NCBI RefSeq assembly: GCF_000699445.3
Contig: NC_067195.1
Span: 58,067,091 to 58,131,090, forward strand
DNA from: Schistosoma haematobium
Lineage: Eukaryota; Platyhelminthes; Trematoda; Strigeidida; Schistosomatidae
Length of the DNA: 64,000 nt
Direction: 5' to 3'
Every line of letters begins with the position of its first letter. Positions within the stretch are counted from its first letter, which is position 1. The translations under genes and the position numbers were made by a program. Positions 12,960 through 24,528 of this stretch are shown one piece after another. The notes under the pieces are model-generated. The model saw only the letters and a program-made list of their open reading frames with translations, did not search any database and was not told the DNA's origin.

Positions 12960-13240
12960 CATTAAAATCTTACCGATCTAAGTTGCATATCTGTTATCAA
13001 CTTGGGAGCACTAGACAACCGTTTCTTTCTAGTATGGAGCTTCACAGTAGTGAGTATCCACAATGTCAGGAGTTGAACCAATGATCTCCGATTATGCGTG
13101 TTAACGCCTTACCAAACCACGAAGCCTAAATCGAGTCAAGTATAATTCTAGCTACAATCACTCCACATTCCATTGTCTTAGGAAAATACCTTCCTTACAC
13201 AAGACACGTCTAACTTCATTAGTCACGGCTTCTCAAGTAG
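12960..13240 (-). mobile_element. tRNA-derived ribozyme SINE, degraded
   Basis: On the minus strand this has a leader (gagaagccgtgac...acaatggaatg), an A-box-like gcttcgtggtttggtaaggc, a B-box-like TGGTTCAACTCC, and a ribozyme remnant near 13010-13070. The core is CTGTGAA, so it does not fit CUGANGA. GAAAC and the GTC-type cleavage side are still readable. The leader matches the one upstream of the copies at 18234 and 18825-19015. That supports a family unit longer than the tRNA-like part alone. Confidence 0.65.
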
Positions 13241-13310
13241 TAGGACGAAACGGCAGCCCAGGGCTTCCAGGTTTTCAATGGTAATCTAACTTATAGCGGT
13301 TTGTTATTTC
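13225..13310 (+). mobile_element. SINE 3' fragment (ribozyme 3' half plus tail), head-to-head
   Basis: Plus-sense sequence taggacgaaacggcagccc followed by cttccaggttttcaatgg is the 3' half of the hammerhead plus the tail of the same SINE family. It starts where the minus-strand copy ends. This is another case of an inverted 3' fragment attached to the 5' side of a full copy. Confidence 0.6.
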
Positions 13311-15094
13311 TGCGAAATTTAGCAGTCTCTATAATCTTTTACTAATGTTCATTTTAGTCCATCTGTTAAGTTCTGAATATGGCTTAGATTGATAACAGTC
13401 GGAATATCATGGCTGATATGATTAATATAATACTCACACAATATTACTCGTTTCATTCACTCTGATCTGTCGAAAAACGTCAGAACTTCTTAATGAATCA
13501 TATTGTACTCAAAAAACAATTATACATATGTAAATAAACATAAAATTTTGATTAAACCCAAGGATTGATTTTCACTAAATTTCGTAAATGTATTATTGAT
13601 TTTCTGTCTCTTCGCCCTTAAATCAAACCTTCTTTGATTACTGTAGGTTTAAACGTTGATAGATCTCATTTTCCTACCTTACTTTAATACACTATTTTGT
13701 GTGAACAAATGTTTGTCCATTATAGCAAAATGTGATCAATAATTTTTAGTGAATCTTCCTTCCATGTTTTTCTATATATTTTCTTTATCACTCTGTATTA
13801 TGGTACAGAACATCGAACATAATATATACCACGTTTTATTTGGACCATTAAAATCTAAAATTGTTTGAATTAAATCTGTGCAATTAGACAGTCACATTTG
13901 CCACGTCAGCTAAGGCAAACGAGCGGCAATTTAAATAAAAAGTAGCTTAAATATGAAATAACCTTCACAAACCGCTTTTAGTAATAAATGAAACATAGCA
14001 CTTTTCTTTCTCACCCTTTGATGAAACACTGAAATAAGAAACAGAGTATCGAAGCTACATAAGAAGAAAATGTTTAAAACCTATTCCAGGCAGATAGGTA
14101 TATGAGTAAATGGAAATTGTTTATAACACCATTTATACTATTCCGTTACATGATTAGGGAATTATCTCAGTTGTTTAGATTATCCTTACAGTTTAATTAA
14201 CTTGAATCTTCTCACATATTTTTACTTCGGAAAATATTTTGAACTACATGGATTTTCAAAAGTTATCTTGGTCGTTTCAACTGATTTTCTTAATTTTGAA
14301 CTTCAGAATTTCGAGTCTTGTATACTATCACTTGATGACTCTTCCCAAAGTTATTTGACTGCTTACTAGATAAATTTAAATTATGATAAAAATACCTTTA
14401 AAATGATGGTTACCATTTGATAAGTGCCTTACAGTTTCCCAACTCTTTTCCAACATTGCCTAACACGCTATTGTCAAATATTTTATCTATTCATAAATTG
14501 ATATGACAAGGTCTGTAAAAAAGTGGGTATATGTGAATTTTGTTGCCATAAACATATGATTTTGATCATTTCGAGCATGGAATAAGGCCATTTAGACCTG
14601 AAATATGTAAATGCAATCAATATCACACTGAAGTGATGCGAAACGTAACTATAATTAAGCAGTATGGTAAGTCAAAGTATCAGCTATCTCTGTAATCGTA
14701 AATCTTGTTCTTTCTTAAAACACAGGATGTTTAAGTTGAAATTCTTTCACAGATAATATAAACCAAAAGATTTTTCACTTAATGACGTTGTAATGCTAAA
14801 GTGTATTATTCTATTCAAAAATTAGTATTATTAATCGTCATTTCATTCAAATTTTATACAAATATTCCGTTTCTTTTAACCCATAATTGATGTTTTATTT
14901 TTTTTAATAAAAAAATCAATATGTGAACGGTAACCTTCAGCATAAAAATCCTAGTTTAGATCACATGACTAATTATTTTGCAATGTATTGCATATATATA
15001 TGTTAGACAAATAAGTTTTCCCTAATGATTCCGTTTATCTAAGCTGAAACCTTACTATTTATTTTCCTGATCACAGATATTTATATCATACGAA

Positions 15095-15600
15095 GTTTTT
15101 AGTGGCCCTCGAATATTTGACTCCAGGTAGATCGTACGAATGATTGTTATCGAAATATACATGTCTCCAATCCTCGTTTATAATCATCGACTTAAATCGC
15201 GTTAGTGAATAACGGAATTAAATAAATCAAATACGAGAATGGATTTTTGAATACATATATTTTGTAAACTCATTGAACTGGACAAACAATCAGAGGGACG
15301 AAGTGAAAGACGCGAAAACAAGAGACTGAAACGAAACAACACGCAGTGGAGAAAGTGTATGAACCAACTCGATTTAACCAAGCGTGAATCGATGTTTATA
15401 GTCAGGCGAAAATAAGTTACAGACATATGATGAATAGGATAAAAAGTGCACACACATATGCTCATATATAAAACATTCAGGGTTCATAAGTGAGTAATTG
15501 TTAGGGTCAAGATATGGTTTAGAAAGAATGTATAAATTGGCCTGTCCGTAAACTAGAATAATCTGTATGTGTTTAACATAGCAACCGACACAAGTTTAAC
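15095..15600 (+). repeat. Unidentified dispersed repeat, copy 2
   Basis: This copy is collinear with 7080-7545 over nearly its whole length. It includes gttatcgaaatatacatg, aaatcgcgttagtgaataac, ggaattaaataaatc, tacgagaatggattt, cgcagtggagaaagtg and aaactagaataatct. The open frame on the opposite strand (15202-15465) is a by-product of the repeat and shows no protein family. Confidence 0.75.
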
Positions 15601-18219
15601 ATTTCATTAAATTAATCTACCTCATATTTATTTCGCATTTCATATACAATAAATTTTGTTTATTATGTTTGTGATCATATAAACTATTCAATGGCCGATT
15701 AACTGTAATAAAAATATACCACGATCCATCGGTAGATTGTGGTCCTGTTTCTTAAGTTAACTAAAAACATAAACTATAATTGATTATCAAAATTATGATT
15801 ATTTCCTTGGAGATAGCTCCTCGATAGAATTTTAATGCTGTATAATTTTGAAATCTGACGATCATCGGAACAAAATTTTGCATCAAACAATTATTATATT
15901 CACTTGTAGTCCAGTATTTAGAAAACTAGTCATTCATTTCTGAGAACAGCACTATTGACATTCATTTTGATTGTTCACTGAGTGGTTATCGATGTGGTAT
16001 TTCCCCAATCCAGATAATTGATGGAATCCTACTAATCAGTTGAATTATAAGTAACAGTCTCAATAGTTTAACATCATGTGTGCTAGATTGAGAGTCAAGC
16101 AATTGGAAGAAAACAATTGACCTAGATTTCATGCCCGCTAACACTGCATGAAGTAGTCTTAAAATCCATGAGTCAAATCAATCCCCCCAGCTTTACAAAA
16201 ACGTCTTACCTGATCAGTAGGATTCTATTAACAATAAGGACTGTACAGAAACCACCTTGGTTATTATTCAGTGGTTAGTAAGTGTAGATAATTCATTTCT
16301 GCATAAGTTCATCGTCGGTCGGGATTTCTCAGTGGTAACATCGTTGATTGGAATATTTTATGGCGCAGTTAAGAATCTCCTAAGATTTGGCATAGAAGGG
16401 GATTAAAATAGATATGCACCACACAAATGAGAATACGAAATTACAAATAGATAGAGAGAGGATAGTGAGTTTAGTCAGAAATAAATGAAGTAGAGTAGTA
16501 TATAAAGGTGGGAAGCCTTTCAACTAAAAATGCAGTTGCCAGCGAGTACAAAACCTAGATTTTGAGCTTCCTGATGATTGTTTATAACCACTTCAAATCT
16601 AAAGTTGTTTTGTGCTCATCATATGATAATTGCTAACAATCCTAAAATCTTATGATCATTTGTGTTAAAATTTTATATCAGTTTGTTGAGTGTTTTTCAA
16701 GCAAACGATGGTATGAATTGGCAATCCACTAGGAATATATATCTTGTTACACTATACCATCGAACCATGAATAAGTTTTACTAAAGTTAAGAAAGTGCAT
16801 TACAACTATGCATTTTTATCAAAGATTTTAATAACTGTGATGCTGTAATATATGAAAACAAGATCAAGACATAGTTATGCCTGTATATTACGACAGCAAA
16901 CCAACACTCTGAACTGAACATTTTAGGAATTCATATGAATTATCAGCAATGGTTACGAGACAAGTTTAACCGGGCGACAAAAAAACAATAACCCTATTTA
17001 ATTTCTATCAAATATTACTATATTTATACAATTTTTATAACATCTCTATCTGTTGGAGTGATCCAGAAAATTGCTTGCAAAAGACAAGCAAGCATCAGGA
17101 ATCACTAAGAAGCGTTTCGTCCAATCAGCGTTCACTTGAAGTCTATGCCAAAAATATCAAGGAAGCGAAATGTCACATGTAGAGGTTCTGAATGGCTGCT
17201 ACACTGCTACTGCGCTTAGTAGCATTTCAGAATCTTCTAGCAACCCAAGGACATTTAAAATATTATAAAAACTCTGTACTTTTTGTACTAAAATGAACCT
17301 TGGAGTAAACTACTTCTCGCATACTTTGAGCCTTCTCTCTTGTGTTCAGGTTGCTGTATAGTTCTAGCTTGGGGGTTACAAAGTAGCTTAGGAAACGAAT
17401 ATAGCGTTCAATCCGCAAGACTTATCACTATCATAACTATATAATGACTTAGTTTTCAATTATTACTAAAGATAATTAGCAGACGTTTAATTACCAACGT
17501 TCATTAAATGCTAATTAATTGAAAACTTTAATTTTGTCAACAAAATTATTTTGGACTAAATAATTTCTTCTTTAAAAAAGTGAATAAGTTTCCATTTCTT
17601 TTCACAACAACAACCAAGCAAACAAATCGTCATTTGTTTGATTCATTTACAATAAATTTTTCCTACCAATGAAGAAAAGGTTCTTGTGTATATTATATGT
17701 ATTACTGATGCTCATAAGCACACAGAAAAATAATATAACTGTCATTGTGTGATATTAAAATTAAAAAAAGAGATTTGAAAGCGAATTCATGAGAATAAAG
17801 TTAAAGGGATGAAAATTATCCCATCGGTTACTTTTTTTACTGAATTAGGAATTTTACAATATACGTTATATTTCATAATTTTCCAATATATTTTCAATGA
17901 TCATAATAGTGATCATATTTGAATAGTTGTCTGTATGGGTCTTGTTGTCATTGCAAAACACTCAATAATATGACTTATTTCGCTATTCTGTGCACATATT
18001 CATGCAAAGTATGAATACAGACAAACTTTTAGATTTTACTGTTTGCACAGACTTGTAAAGATTATAAGACTGATGTAAAAATATTAAATTAACAGAGCTT
18101 CATTTCATCATTATTCAAATCCCTACATAAAAGTCAACAGTTATAGTCTCATGACTTATGAATTCAACCATTAAATTAATATAATACCCACAAAAAAACC
18201 CTTCACTGATTATAATCAT

Positions 18220-18590
18220 TATATGCTCACCAGTGGCGGACTCCAAGAGGTATTTCCTGGAGTTTCAGTGAGAAGCCGTGACCAGTGGAGTTTAACCGGG
18301 TCTGTTGTGAAATAGTAACTCACTGATGACAATGATGAACGATGGCACGACTTCGTGGATTGGTTGAAGTTAGATATTAACACCGTTGGATGGTGGCCAG
18401 CTCAGTAGTCTAGAGGTTAAGCGCTCGCATGCGAAAGTGATAGGTCGTGGGCTCAAATCTCGCGAGGTGGGATTGTGGATGCACACTGCTGAGGAGTCTT
18501 ACAGTATGACGAAGCGGCCGTTCAGTGCTTCCAGGTTTTCCATAGTGATCTAGATCCAATTGAATCATGAATTCAACTGTTAAGTTATAG
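18220..18590 (+). mobile_element. tRNA-derived ribozyme SINE with leader and near-intact hammerhead
   Basis: The unit contains a leader (ctcaccagtggcggactcc...gaagccgtgaccagtgg, about 18228-18290), a head acaccgttggatgg, an A box ctcagtagtctagagg at 18401-18416, a B-box-like GGGCTCAAATCT at 18449-18460, a hammerhead at 18481-18528 and a tail tgaatcatgaattcaac. The core CTGAGGA is intact. Stem I CACTG/CAGTG pairs, and stem II GTC/GAC pairs. A15.1 is G and H17 is T, both departures from the usual GAAA and GUC. The 67-codon minus-strand ORF across it is incidental. Confidence 0.8.
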
Positions 18591-18824
18591 TCTAGGCAAT
18601 TGTCAGTCCACATGACATTTTCTATATATTTCCTTATAAAGCAAAAAGTAGCTCATCAGGAGGTGTTACGTTTAGGACAATTAAAATTATTACTACAACT
18701 ACTGCTAAAACATAAAGTTTTACAACGAACAGAATGTATTTCGTTTCCTTTATTTTCCATAGTGCCCTAAGTAAAATTCCATTATAGACATCTTTAAATG
18801 TTATATATATAGGACTACTCACAA

Positions 18825-19015
18825 ACGCTTAATTTCTAGACCACTGGGTCGGCATTCGACAGTATTAACCTTAACTGCAATCGATGCACGATCTTGCGCA
18901 ACCATTCGTCCATTGTCTGAGGTAGATACCTGTCTCTATCCGACACGAATGGAACTCCATTGGTCACGGCGTCTCAATAGAACTCCATAAACTCCATCAT
19001 GAAACCAATCACTAG
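18825..19015 (-). mobile_element. SINE leader and A-box head, 3'-truncated
   Basis: On the minus strand this reads ctcactagtgattgg..., then agacgccgtgaccaatgg, a long leader, ggttaatactgtcgaatgccg, and the A box cccagtggtctagaaatt, where it stops. It matches the leader plus head of the copy at 18220-18590. The B box and ribozyme are absent. It sits head-to-head with the next plus-strand copy. Confidence 0.7.
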
Positions 19016-19034
19016 TGAGAACATGAATATTATT

Positions 19035-19215
19035 ATAATCGGGGTTTGTCCTAGGGGCTGGATTCGGGTCCCGCATGCGGGATCATAGATAAGCAATGCT
19101 TAGGAGTCCCATACTAGAACGAATCGGCTGTCCAGTGCTTCCAGGTATTAAATGGTAGTCCAGCCTAGATCGACTTATGAATTCAACTATTAAAACCACT
19201 TCAATCTCCACAAAC
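19035..19215 (+). mobile_element. Ribozyme SINE, 5'-truncated, degraded core
   Basis: This starts near the B box (GGATTCGGGTCCCGC, about 19066). A hammerhead remnant with core CTTAGGA (invariant G5 lost) and GAAT instead of GAAA follows, then the cleavage-side GTCCAGTGC and the tail gacttatgaattcaac...ctccacaaac. The ribozyme is predicted dead. Confidence 0.7.
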
Positions 19216-21319
19216 CGTCATTTTAACATATCTATATACCACCGTATATAACAAAACGTAATCGATTATACGGTTAAATCAATATTACTATTACTTTATC
19301 TAGGATTTGTAATTTTAATGCGAGATAAATAGAAATATATCCTCAGAAAAATTAAAATGAGTACACTTGAATAATAGCAAAGTGGTGATTTGGTTACAAA
19401 TGTTATGTTCATGAAGACGTAAACAATCAGCACACAAAGATATTCACTACAGCTTCGCGTATTGCTTTTTTATATTTTCTTGTTTATATAAAATAAAAGT
19501 ACCAGTAACTTAACTGTTGTTAGGATATGACATGAAGCCACTGAGTATTATATCCTTTTTTCACCCCAACTTGAAGTGTTGTGACGTACTACTAAATACT
19601 AGATTATCTTTCACTAAACAATGAACGTTACGTCTTACATTTTCAGTCAGTTGCATGAACATTAAAAAGTGTGTCGATGAAGGCTCTTTCAAATTCATTA
19701 TTAAAATGTTTGAGAACAGGAAATTTACTCAGGATTATAGACGGAACGATGGTTCTGGTGGTGTGGTGTTTTCTGAGTTGAGGAATTTCATGAAGAACTC
19801 TTCATCAGAAATCTGTACAATAACATTAGCGAAAAGTTTTATTTAGGCGCAACAGTTTACAGAACAAATAACCGAATAAGAGTTATCTCAGAAAGTTAAT
19901 AATGATCTTTATAGCACATACTGATATGCATAATAGATAGATAGTTTTTCCATGAAATACCGGTATTTTCCTAACTCAACAATGAAGAGGGACAATTTAT
20001 TTCAGTGTCTAAACTATCACTGCATACAAAACGTTTCAGAAATTCACATTTTTGAACTTTTCATGATTAACCTTAGAGACATTTTTTCTTTAGGTTGATT
20101 GATATACTAATCGAAAATGTGTCGCTGACATGCTGTCATCAATCAACTTAACTTTCATCGAAATTCACATTAAAAACATGTTTCTTATGACGGATATTCG
20201 ATTATAATAGTTTGCTTATTCGTAATATTATGTATATAATTTATCCGATAGTAGAAATACTTATCAACATCAAATATTGTATGTCATTATTTTCTGTATT
20301 TTTAGTTTCTTTTTTCCATTTAATGGACGATAAAATATTTTCATGATGTATGAATTTCACTGTGTAATTCAAGTTTCTTTTTTTTTCAGAATTTAACTTT
20401 GAAAAAATTAATTACGAATTGCACGCATATTCTGTTTTTATTTTCGATGATTTCGAGATTATTAAATGACACAGATTAATGGTTTAATGTATGGTTTTTA
20501 AGCAGAACTAGTTTTATGTTTACAACTATTGAAACTGTCAGTATTTCAGAAAGATCAATAAAATGGATATTGTTAAGTAAATTAGGATCATTCTCCCCTT
20601 GAACTGATTTTGCAATAACTAATTGTATTTAAATGAAAAAAGATGAATTTATGAAGATTTTTGTTCCTATGAAAAACAATTATAAAGTAAACTTAGTAAA
20701 AGTAATAAATGACTTTTTTAAAATTAATTGATAGCTTTTAATGGTTTCGAATTATAGTTTAGAGAGATACTATAGGAAATAATAAATGTGAAGAATAAAT
20801 TGGAGAATAAACAGTATATCAGTTACGAATGTTGCTCTTCATTGAGAGATACCTTATAAATAGGATTCGAATGAACATAGAATACCAGTTCTATTTATTG
20901 CTTCATGAATCTATTCATTTATTTTTTCAGATAGATTGTGATCTATTTAATATCAAGGTCTATGCATAACGACTGCTAATCAAGTATAATTACCACAAAT
21001 TTATTTTTTAGATCTACTAAGATATTAGAATATCAGTGTATTTATTAGTATTACAGGAAGTAAGTAGATAACCATGTGGTATATTTACATATGCTGACAG
21101 ATATAAATTAATCACTAATATCGAGTTCCATGGTTTTACATTAATATTATTCCGGGTTTCTCTTCAAAAAGGTTTTCCCCATTTTATCTATTGATAAATG
21201 TTATAACATTTTAGGGTTTACCAAATAAGTAACTGTGAAGGATATTTTCATATTTTTTCGTTAATTAAACTCTGTACTTATATAAAATTCAAAGACATGA
21301 TTCGTCGGAGACTTGAAAT

Positions 21320-21333
21320 ACTACCACTACTAT

Positions 21334-21367
<34 letters not shown>
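21320..21367. repeat. (ACT)n microsatellite
   Basis: An imperfect then perfect ACT trinucleotide run. Confidence 0.95.
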
Positions 21368-22394
21368 GAAACATACATTAATGTAAATGTTAACTGTTTA
21401 TCTGACAAATTATTTACTCATTTTTGGATGATCCTAGAGACATTTTCTTTTCCACAAGCAGTTATCTTAATGAATCTCAAATTTTCTCATTAAATTTAAA
21501 TAAAACTAATAAAATCTTATGGTTCTTTCCCTCTCTTTTTGTTGGACGTTGTTTAACATAAAAATTAGACAAATGAAATAGGTAAATGAAAATCCTTTTA
21601 ACAAAATAGATATGAAAAATACACTATTAGGTCAGCACCACATATGAACATTTAAATGATTTTCCTATCAATCAAATCGTACAGTGTTTAATTTTGGCAA
21701 TAAATGAACTGGATACAAAATATGACATCAATTTAATTTATAATAAAACCACTGTTCAAATCATATATGTTTATTTATTCAGTCTACAGTTATGCATGAA
21801 AATGTCAGGTTCCTTTAAATTTTATCTGCAAGCTCGTAAATTTTCTAATCACTTTAAAAACGTTCCTGCATACAGTTTCAGTTAGATACTTTATATAACG
21901 AATTCGTTCGGAAATTATGCATGGACATATCATTTTCTTCTGTAGATTTGCTTCGATTTTTGAAGTTCACTGATTAGCAGTCTACCTTTTCAAAGGTTTT
22001 CATATCTAAAGCCTCTTAATGCCTGAGTTGAATTTATCTAACAATGTAAATCAACTAAAAATTGTTGATCGAACCAGCAATTTGGTGATATTTGTCTCAC
22101 ATCTTAGTCTACTCAAAATTAATAAGTAGTTACACTTTAAAATTGTTTATATAGTGTATTTACAAGAAATTAGTGATTCACTGTAATCAGATATATCATT
22201 CATTCAGTACAAAAGAAAGTTATAGATAATTAGTGTACTTCTTTTTACCATTTTTAAACTTGTTTAGTCGCATCTGCAAGTGAACTATTAAAATAAGGGA
22301 AAACAATAAAAAAATTATAATAATCATATTATTTGCTGAAATATATCTGCAATACATCAGCATTAAGTTAACGTATTACTATTAGGTTGTTCCT

Positions 22395-22540
22395 CCGATT
22401 ATCTGAGTCAACGAGTATATGAAATATACGTGTCCGAAATTCATTCTCGTATTTAGCTTATTTTATTCCGTTATTCGTTAACATGAATTAAGTTGATAAC
22501 TATATCCGAGGGTAGCAAAGACGTATATTTTATTAACATC
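22395..22540 (-). repeat. Unidentified dispersed repeat, copy 3 (fragment)
   Basis: The minus strand shows aatatacgtctttgctaccctc, cgaataacggaataaaataagc and aatacgagaatgaatttcg. This matches the first third of the repeats at 7080 and 15095 in inverted orientation. It lacks the remainder. Confidence 0.7.
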
Positions 22541-23280
22541 ATCATATAATTGCAGTCAAGCTAACGGCAACCTAAAATACAAGTTCCACAAATATTTCTA
22601 ACTGTATCTATCACCTATTTAAAAACGTAGTGAAATTATTTATAGGTCACTAGGAACATATATCAGAAAAAGAATGTGAATTAACGAACTAAAAAATTTC
22701 TATCTTACCCTACTTATTAATAATCTCCAATAAAATGCTTGCTTCATAATTCAAGTATATTAAATTCTCGTTGTGAGTGGATATAAAATGACCGAAACAT
22801 ATTTACTACCTAGTTCTTGTTTAAATATTATTGATATTTTTATTCAAATTGTATCTCCAAAAGTTATCACCATATTGATTTCGCTCTCAACAAGGCCTAC
22901 ATAAACGCTACTTAGTCATTAATTTTCACAAGTTTCTTCGTTTTGATTGCAAATATCAATGAATGCAGAACTAAATTTGCTGTATTTAATTCATTGATCC
23001 GATAGTAAATTGTCTGTTTCCGATGTATATTCTATTGAGTTTGTTCTAGTTCGCAATATTACATTTACATACACCTGACGATCTTTAGTCTACCAAAGAG
23101 ATTTTTAGTACTTTATTGTCTACCTCTAATTCTCAATTTTGTGTGGTTCAGTTATTATATCCTCAAATGTTTTGGGTATTGGTACTAACTTGAAATGCCT
23201 CAGTTATACTATACTATCATTAGATTTGTATTTGATGTTCTCTTTAAAACAAAATTGTTCTTTTTTATCCTCATTTTCAG

Positions 23281-23402
23281 TGTTGGTTAGATCACAACAA
23301 AACGATTATGCGGCAATATTCCACAAAACGAGATTTTATTTACCGATTTAGTGTTAAATTTTATACTCCTCATCCTAATTTACTCGAAGAAGCTTACGCA
23401 AG
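23281..23402 (+). CDS. FARP-like: FERM exon: end of F1 lobe
   Basis: Acceptor tcattttcag and donor gttagt flank 40 codons plus two bases (phase 2 exit). It encodes CWLDHNKTIMRQ and then FIYRFSVKFYTPHPNLLEEAYA. This corresponds to the WLDxxKxIxKQ and VKFFP(P)DxxxLxEELTR blocks that close F1 in FARP, 4.1 and PTPN3/4 proteins. The frame is open upstream of the acceptor as well, but the acceptor choice is fixed by phase with 5701 and by homology. Confidence 0.92.
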
Positions 23403-23503
23403 GTTAGTTATAAAAGTATGATGACTGTTAAATAATGTTGAGATGATTTTCATGTCGAAAAAACCTTTTACTGAGTGTTAATTTAACAGAGAAAGCTTTT
23501 TAT

Positions 23504-23516
23504 AATTATGTAATCA
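23504..23516. repeat. 13-bp target site duplication, left
   Basis: AATTATGTAATCA at 23504-23516 recurs exactly at 23807-23819, bracketing the SINE composite between them. Confidence 0.85.
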
Positions 23517-23806
23517 GAAGGGGTTTTGTGGAGATTTTAGAGATTTCACTGATTGAAATCATGAGTCAATTGAAGCTAAACCACCATGCTAAACCTGGAA
23601 GCACTGGACGGCCGTTTCGTCACAGTATGGGACTCCTCAGCAGTGCACATCTACGATCCCGCACCCCGCGAGATTCGAACCCAATGCCTATCAGACTCGC
23701 ACTAGGCGCTTAACCAACTAGACCACTGAGCCGGTATCCAACGTCCAGTGCTTCCAGGTTTTCCATGGTGGTCTAGCTTCAATTGACTCATGATTTCAAT
23801 CAGTGA
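23517..23806 (-). mobile_element. Composite ribozyme SINE with 68-bp inverted arms
   Basis: A minus-strand SINE: A box ggctcagtggtctagttgg at 23714-23732, B box ggttcgaatct at 23671-23681, hammerhead at 23601-23646, and a tail running down to 23517. On its 5' side an inverted copy of its own tail is attached (23742-23809). That copy matches 23543-23610 at 65 of 68 positions and overlaps the right target duplication by three bases. Because the 13-bp duplication brackets the whole unit, the inverted composite apparently inserted as one piece. It lies in the intron between the first two F1/F2 exon junctions, 114 bp after the exon ending at 23402. The 61-codon plus-strand ORF here is SINE sequence. 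Confidence 0.88.
23601..23646 (-). ncRNA. Hammerhead ribozyme, intact core (minus strand)
   Basis: On the minus strand, stem I is GCACTG/CAGTGC and the core is CTGAGGA (fits CUGANGA). Stem II is GTC/GAC with one mismatch and one further pair, the second core part is GAA, and A15.1 is present. Stem III is ACGGCCGT (two pairs plus a GGCC tetraloop if monomeric), and the cleavage triplet is GTC. All invariant positions are present. Order and topology are type I, as in schistosome Smα ribozymes. Such short stem III ribozymes are known to work poorly as monomers and better as dimers. Activity here is predicted, not shown. Confidence 0.82.
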
Positions 23807-24430
23807 AATTATGTAATCATTTGAAAAAGTTGACCGTTTGAACCATAGGTTAGAGAAAGTTTTAAAAAGAATATCATTTTCGTAATTTATTGTTGACTAA
23901 ATACTTATGCAAATAGATTTGATAATAACATTCATGATGAAGTCTATATTAAGTTTCTTACTAACAGAATCAGGAGTATTAAACAGATTTGTTAAACAAA
24001 TATATAATTGTAATTGGCAAGTTTATTGACTGTTCTTCCTAGTCGTGTGAATAATTATAGGTTTTTGGTTGAAGTTTACACAATTGCTCAAACACTCGTT
24101 TTTGTCCTATCTACCTTATTGACAAGTTTCATTGATTAAAACATTTAAAATGTGTAAACTATAAATGCATTAGACGGAACTCTAGTAGCTCGCAATATAA
24201 TACCAAAACCAAATTTTCCAGTTAATAACTAAACTAAAACCTTTATCCGAGTTTAAATCCATTTCATAACGGCGGAGTGTAATCGAAAATTATTTATTTT
24301 GAAGAATAAAGTTCACGTAAAAATATTTATAAATTGAATTTGATTCTACAATTTAATTTTTCAATACTCTCTTGTTCCTTCAATGATTTTGTTCGATTGT
24401 TTGTTATTTTCCTCTCAATAATAATTTCAG

Positions 24431-24528
24431 ATACTTGTTTGCATTACAAATAAAACGTGATCTGGTTACCGGTACTTTATTGTGCAGTGAGAACACAACT
24501 GCTCTGCTTGCTTCATACATTGTACAAG
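24431..24528 (+). CDS. FARP-like: FERM exon: start of F2 lobe
   Basis: The exon enters in phase 2 (AG|A makes Arg) and exits in phase 1. It encodes [18 protein letters not shown] and then [10 protein letters not shown]. This is the F2 opening helix pair, matching [19 protein letters not shown] and ALLVSHIVQ closely. Acceptor ataatttcag, donor gtaaaa. The minus-strand ORF over it is a shadow. Confidence 0.92.

Larger units (their letters stand above)
5702..23280. other. Giant 17.6-kb intron inside the F1 lobe
   Basis: The intron separates ...NDEGLR from CWLDHNKTI, which are adjacent in related FERM domains, so no coding exon is missing. It contains several tRNA-derived ribozyme SINEs, a broken minus-strand RTE retrotransposon at about 9395-10860, two long and one short copy of an unidentified dispersed repeat, and TA and ACT microsatellites. 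I see no host gene nested in it. The short open frames at 10013-10726 belong to the retroelement, and those at 18410-18613 are SINE sequence. Confidence 0.8.

Noticed and set aside
18410..18613. 67-codon minus-strand ORF
   Set aside because: It spans the SINE's tRNA-like head, ribozyme and tail; similar frames occur in the copies at 6177-6359 and 23528-23713.
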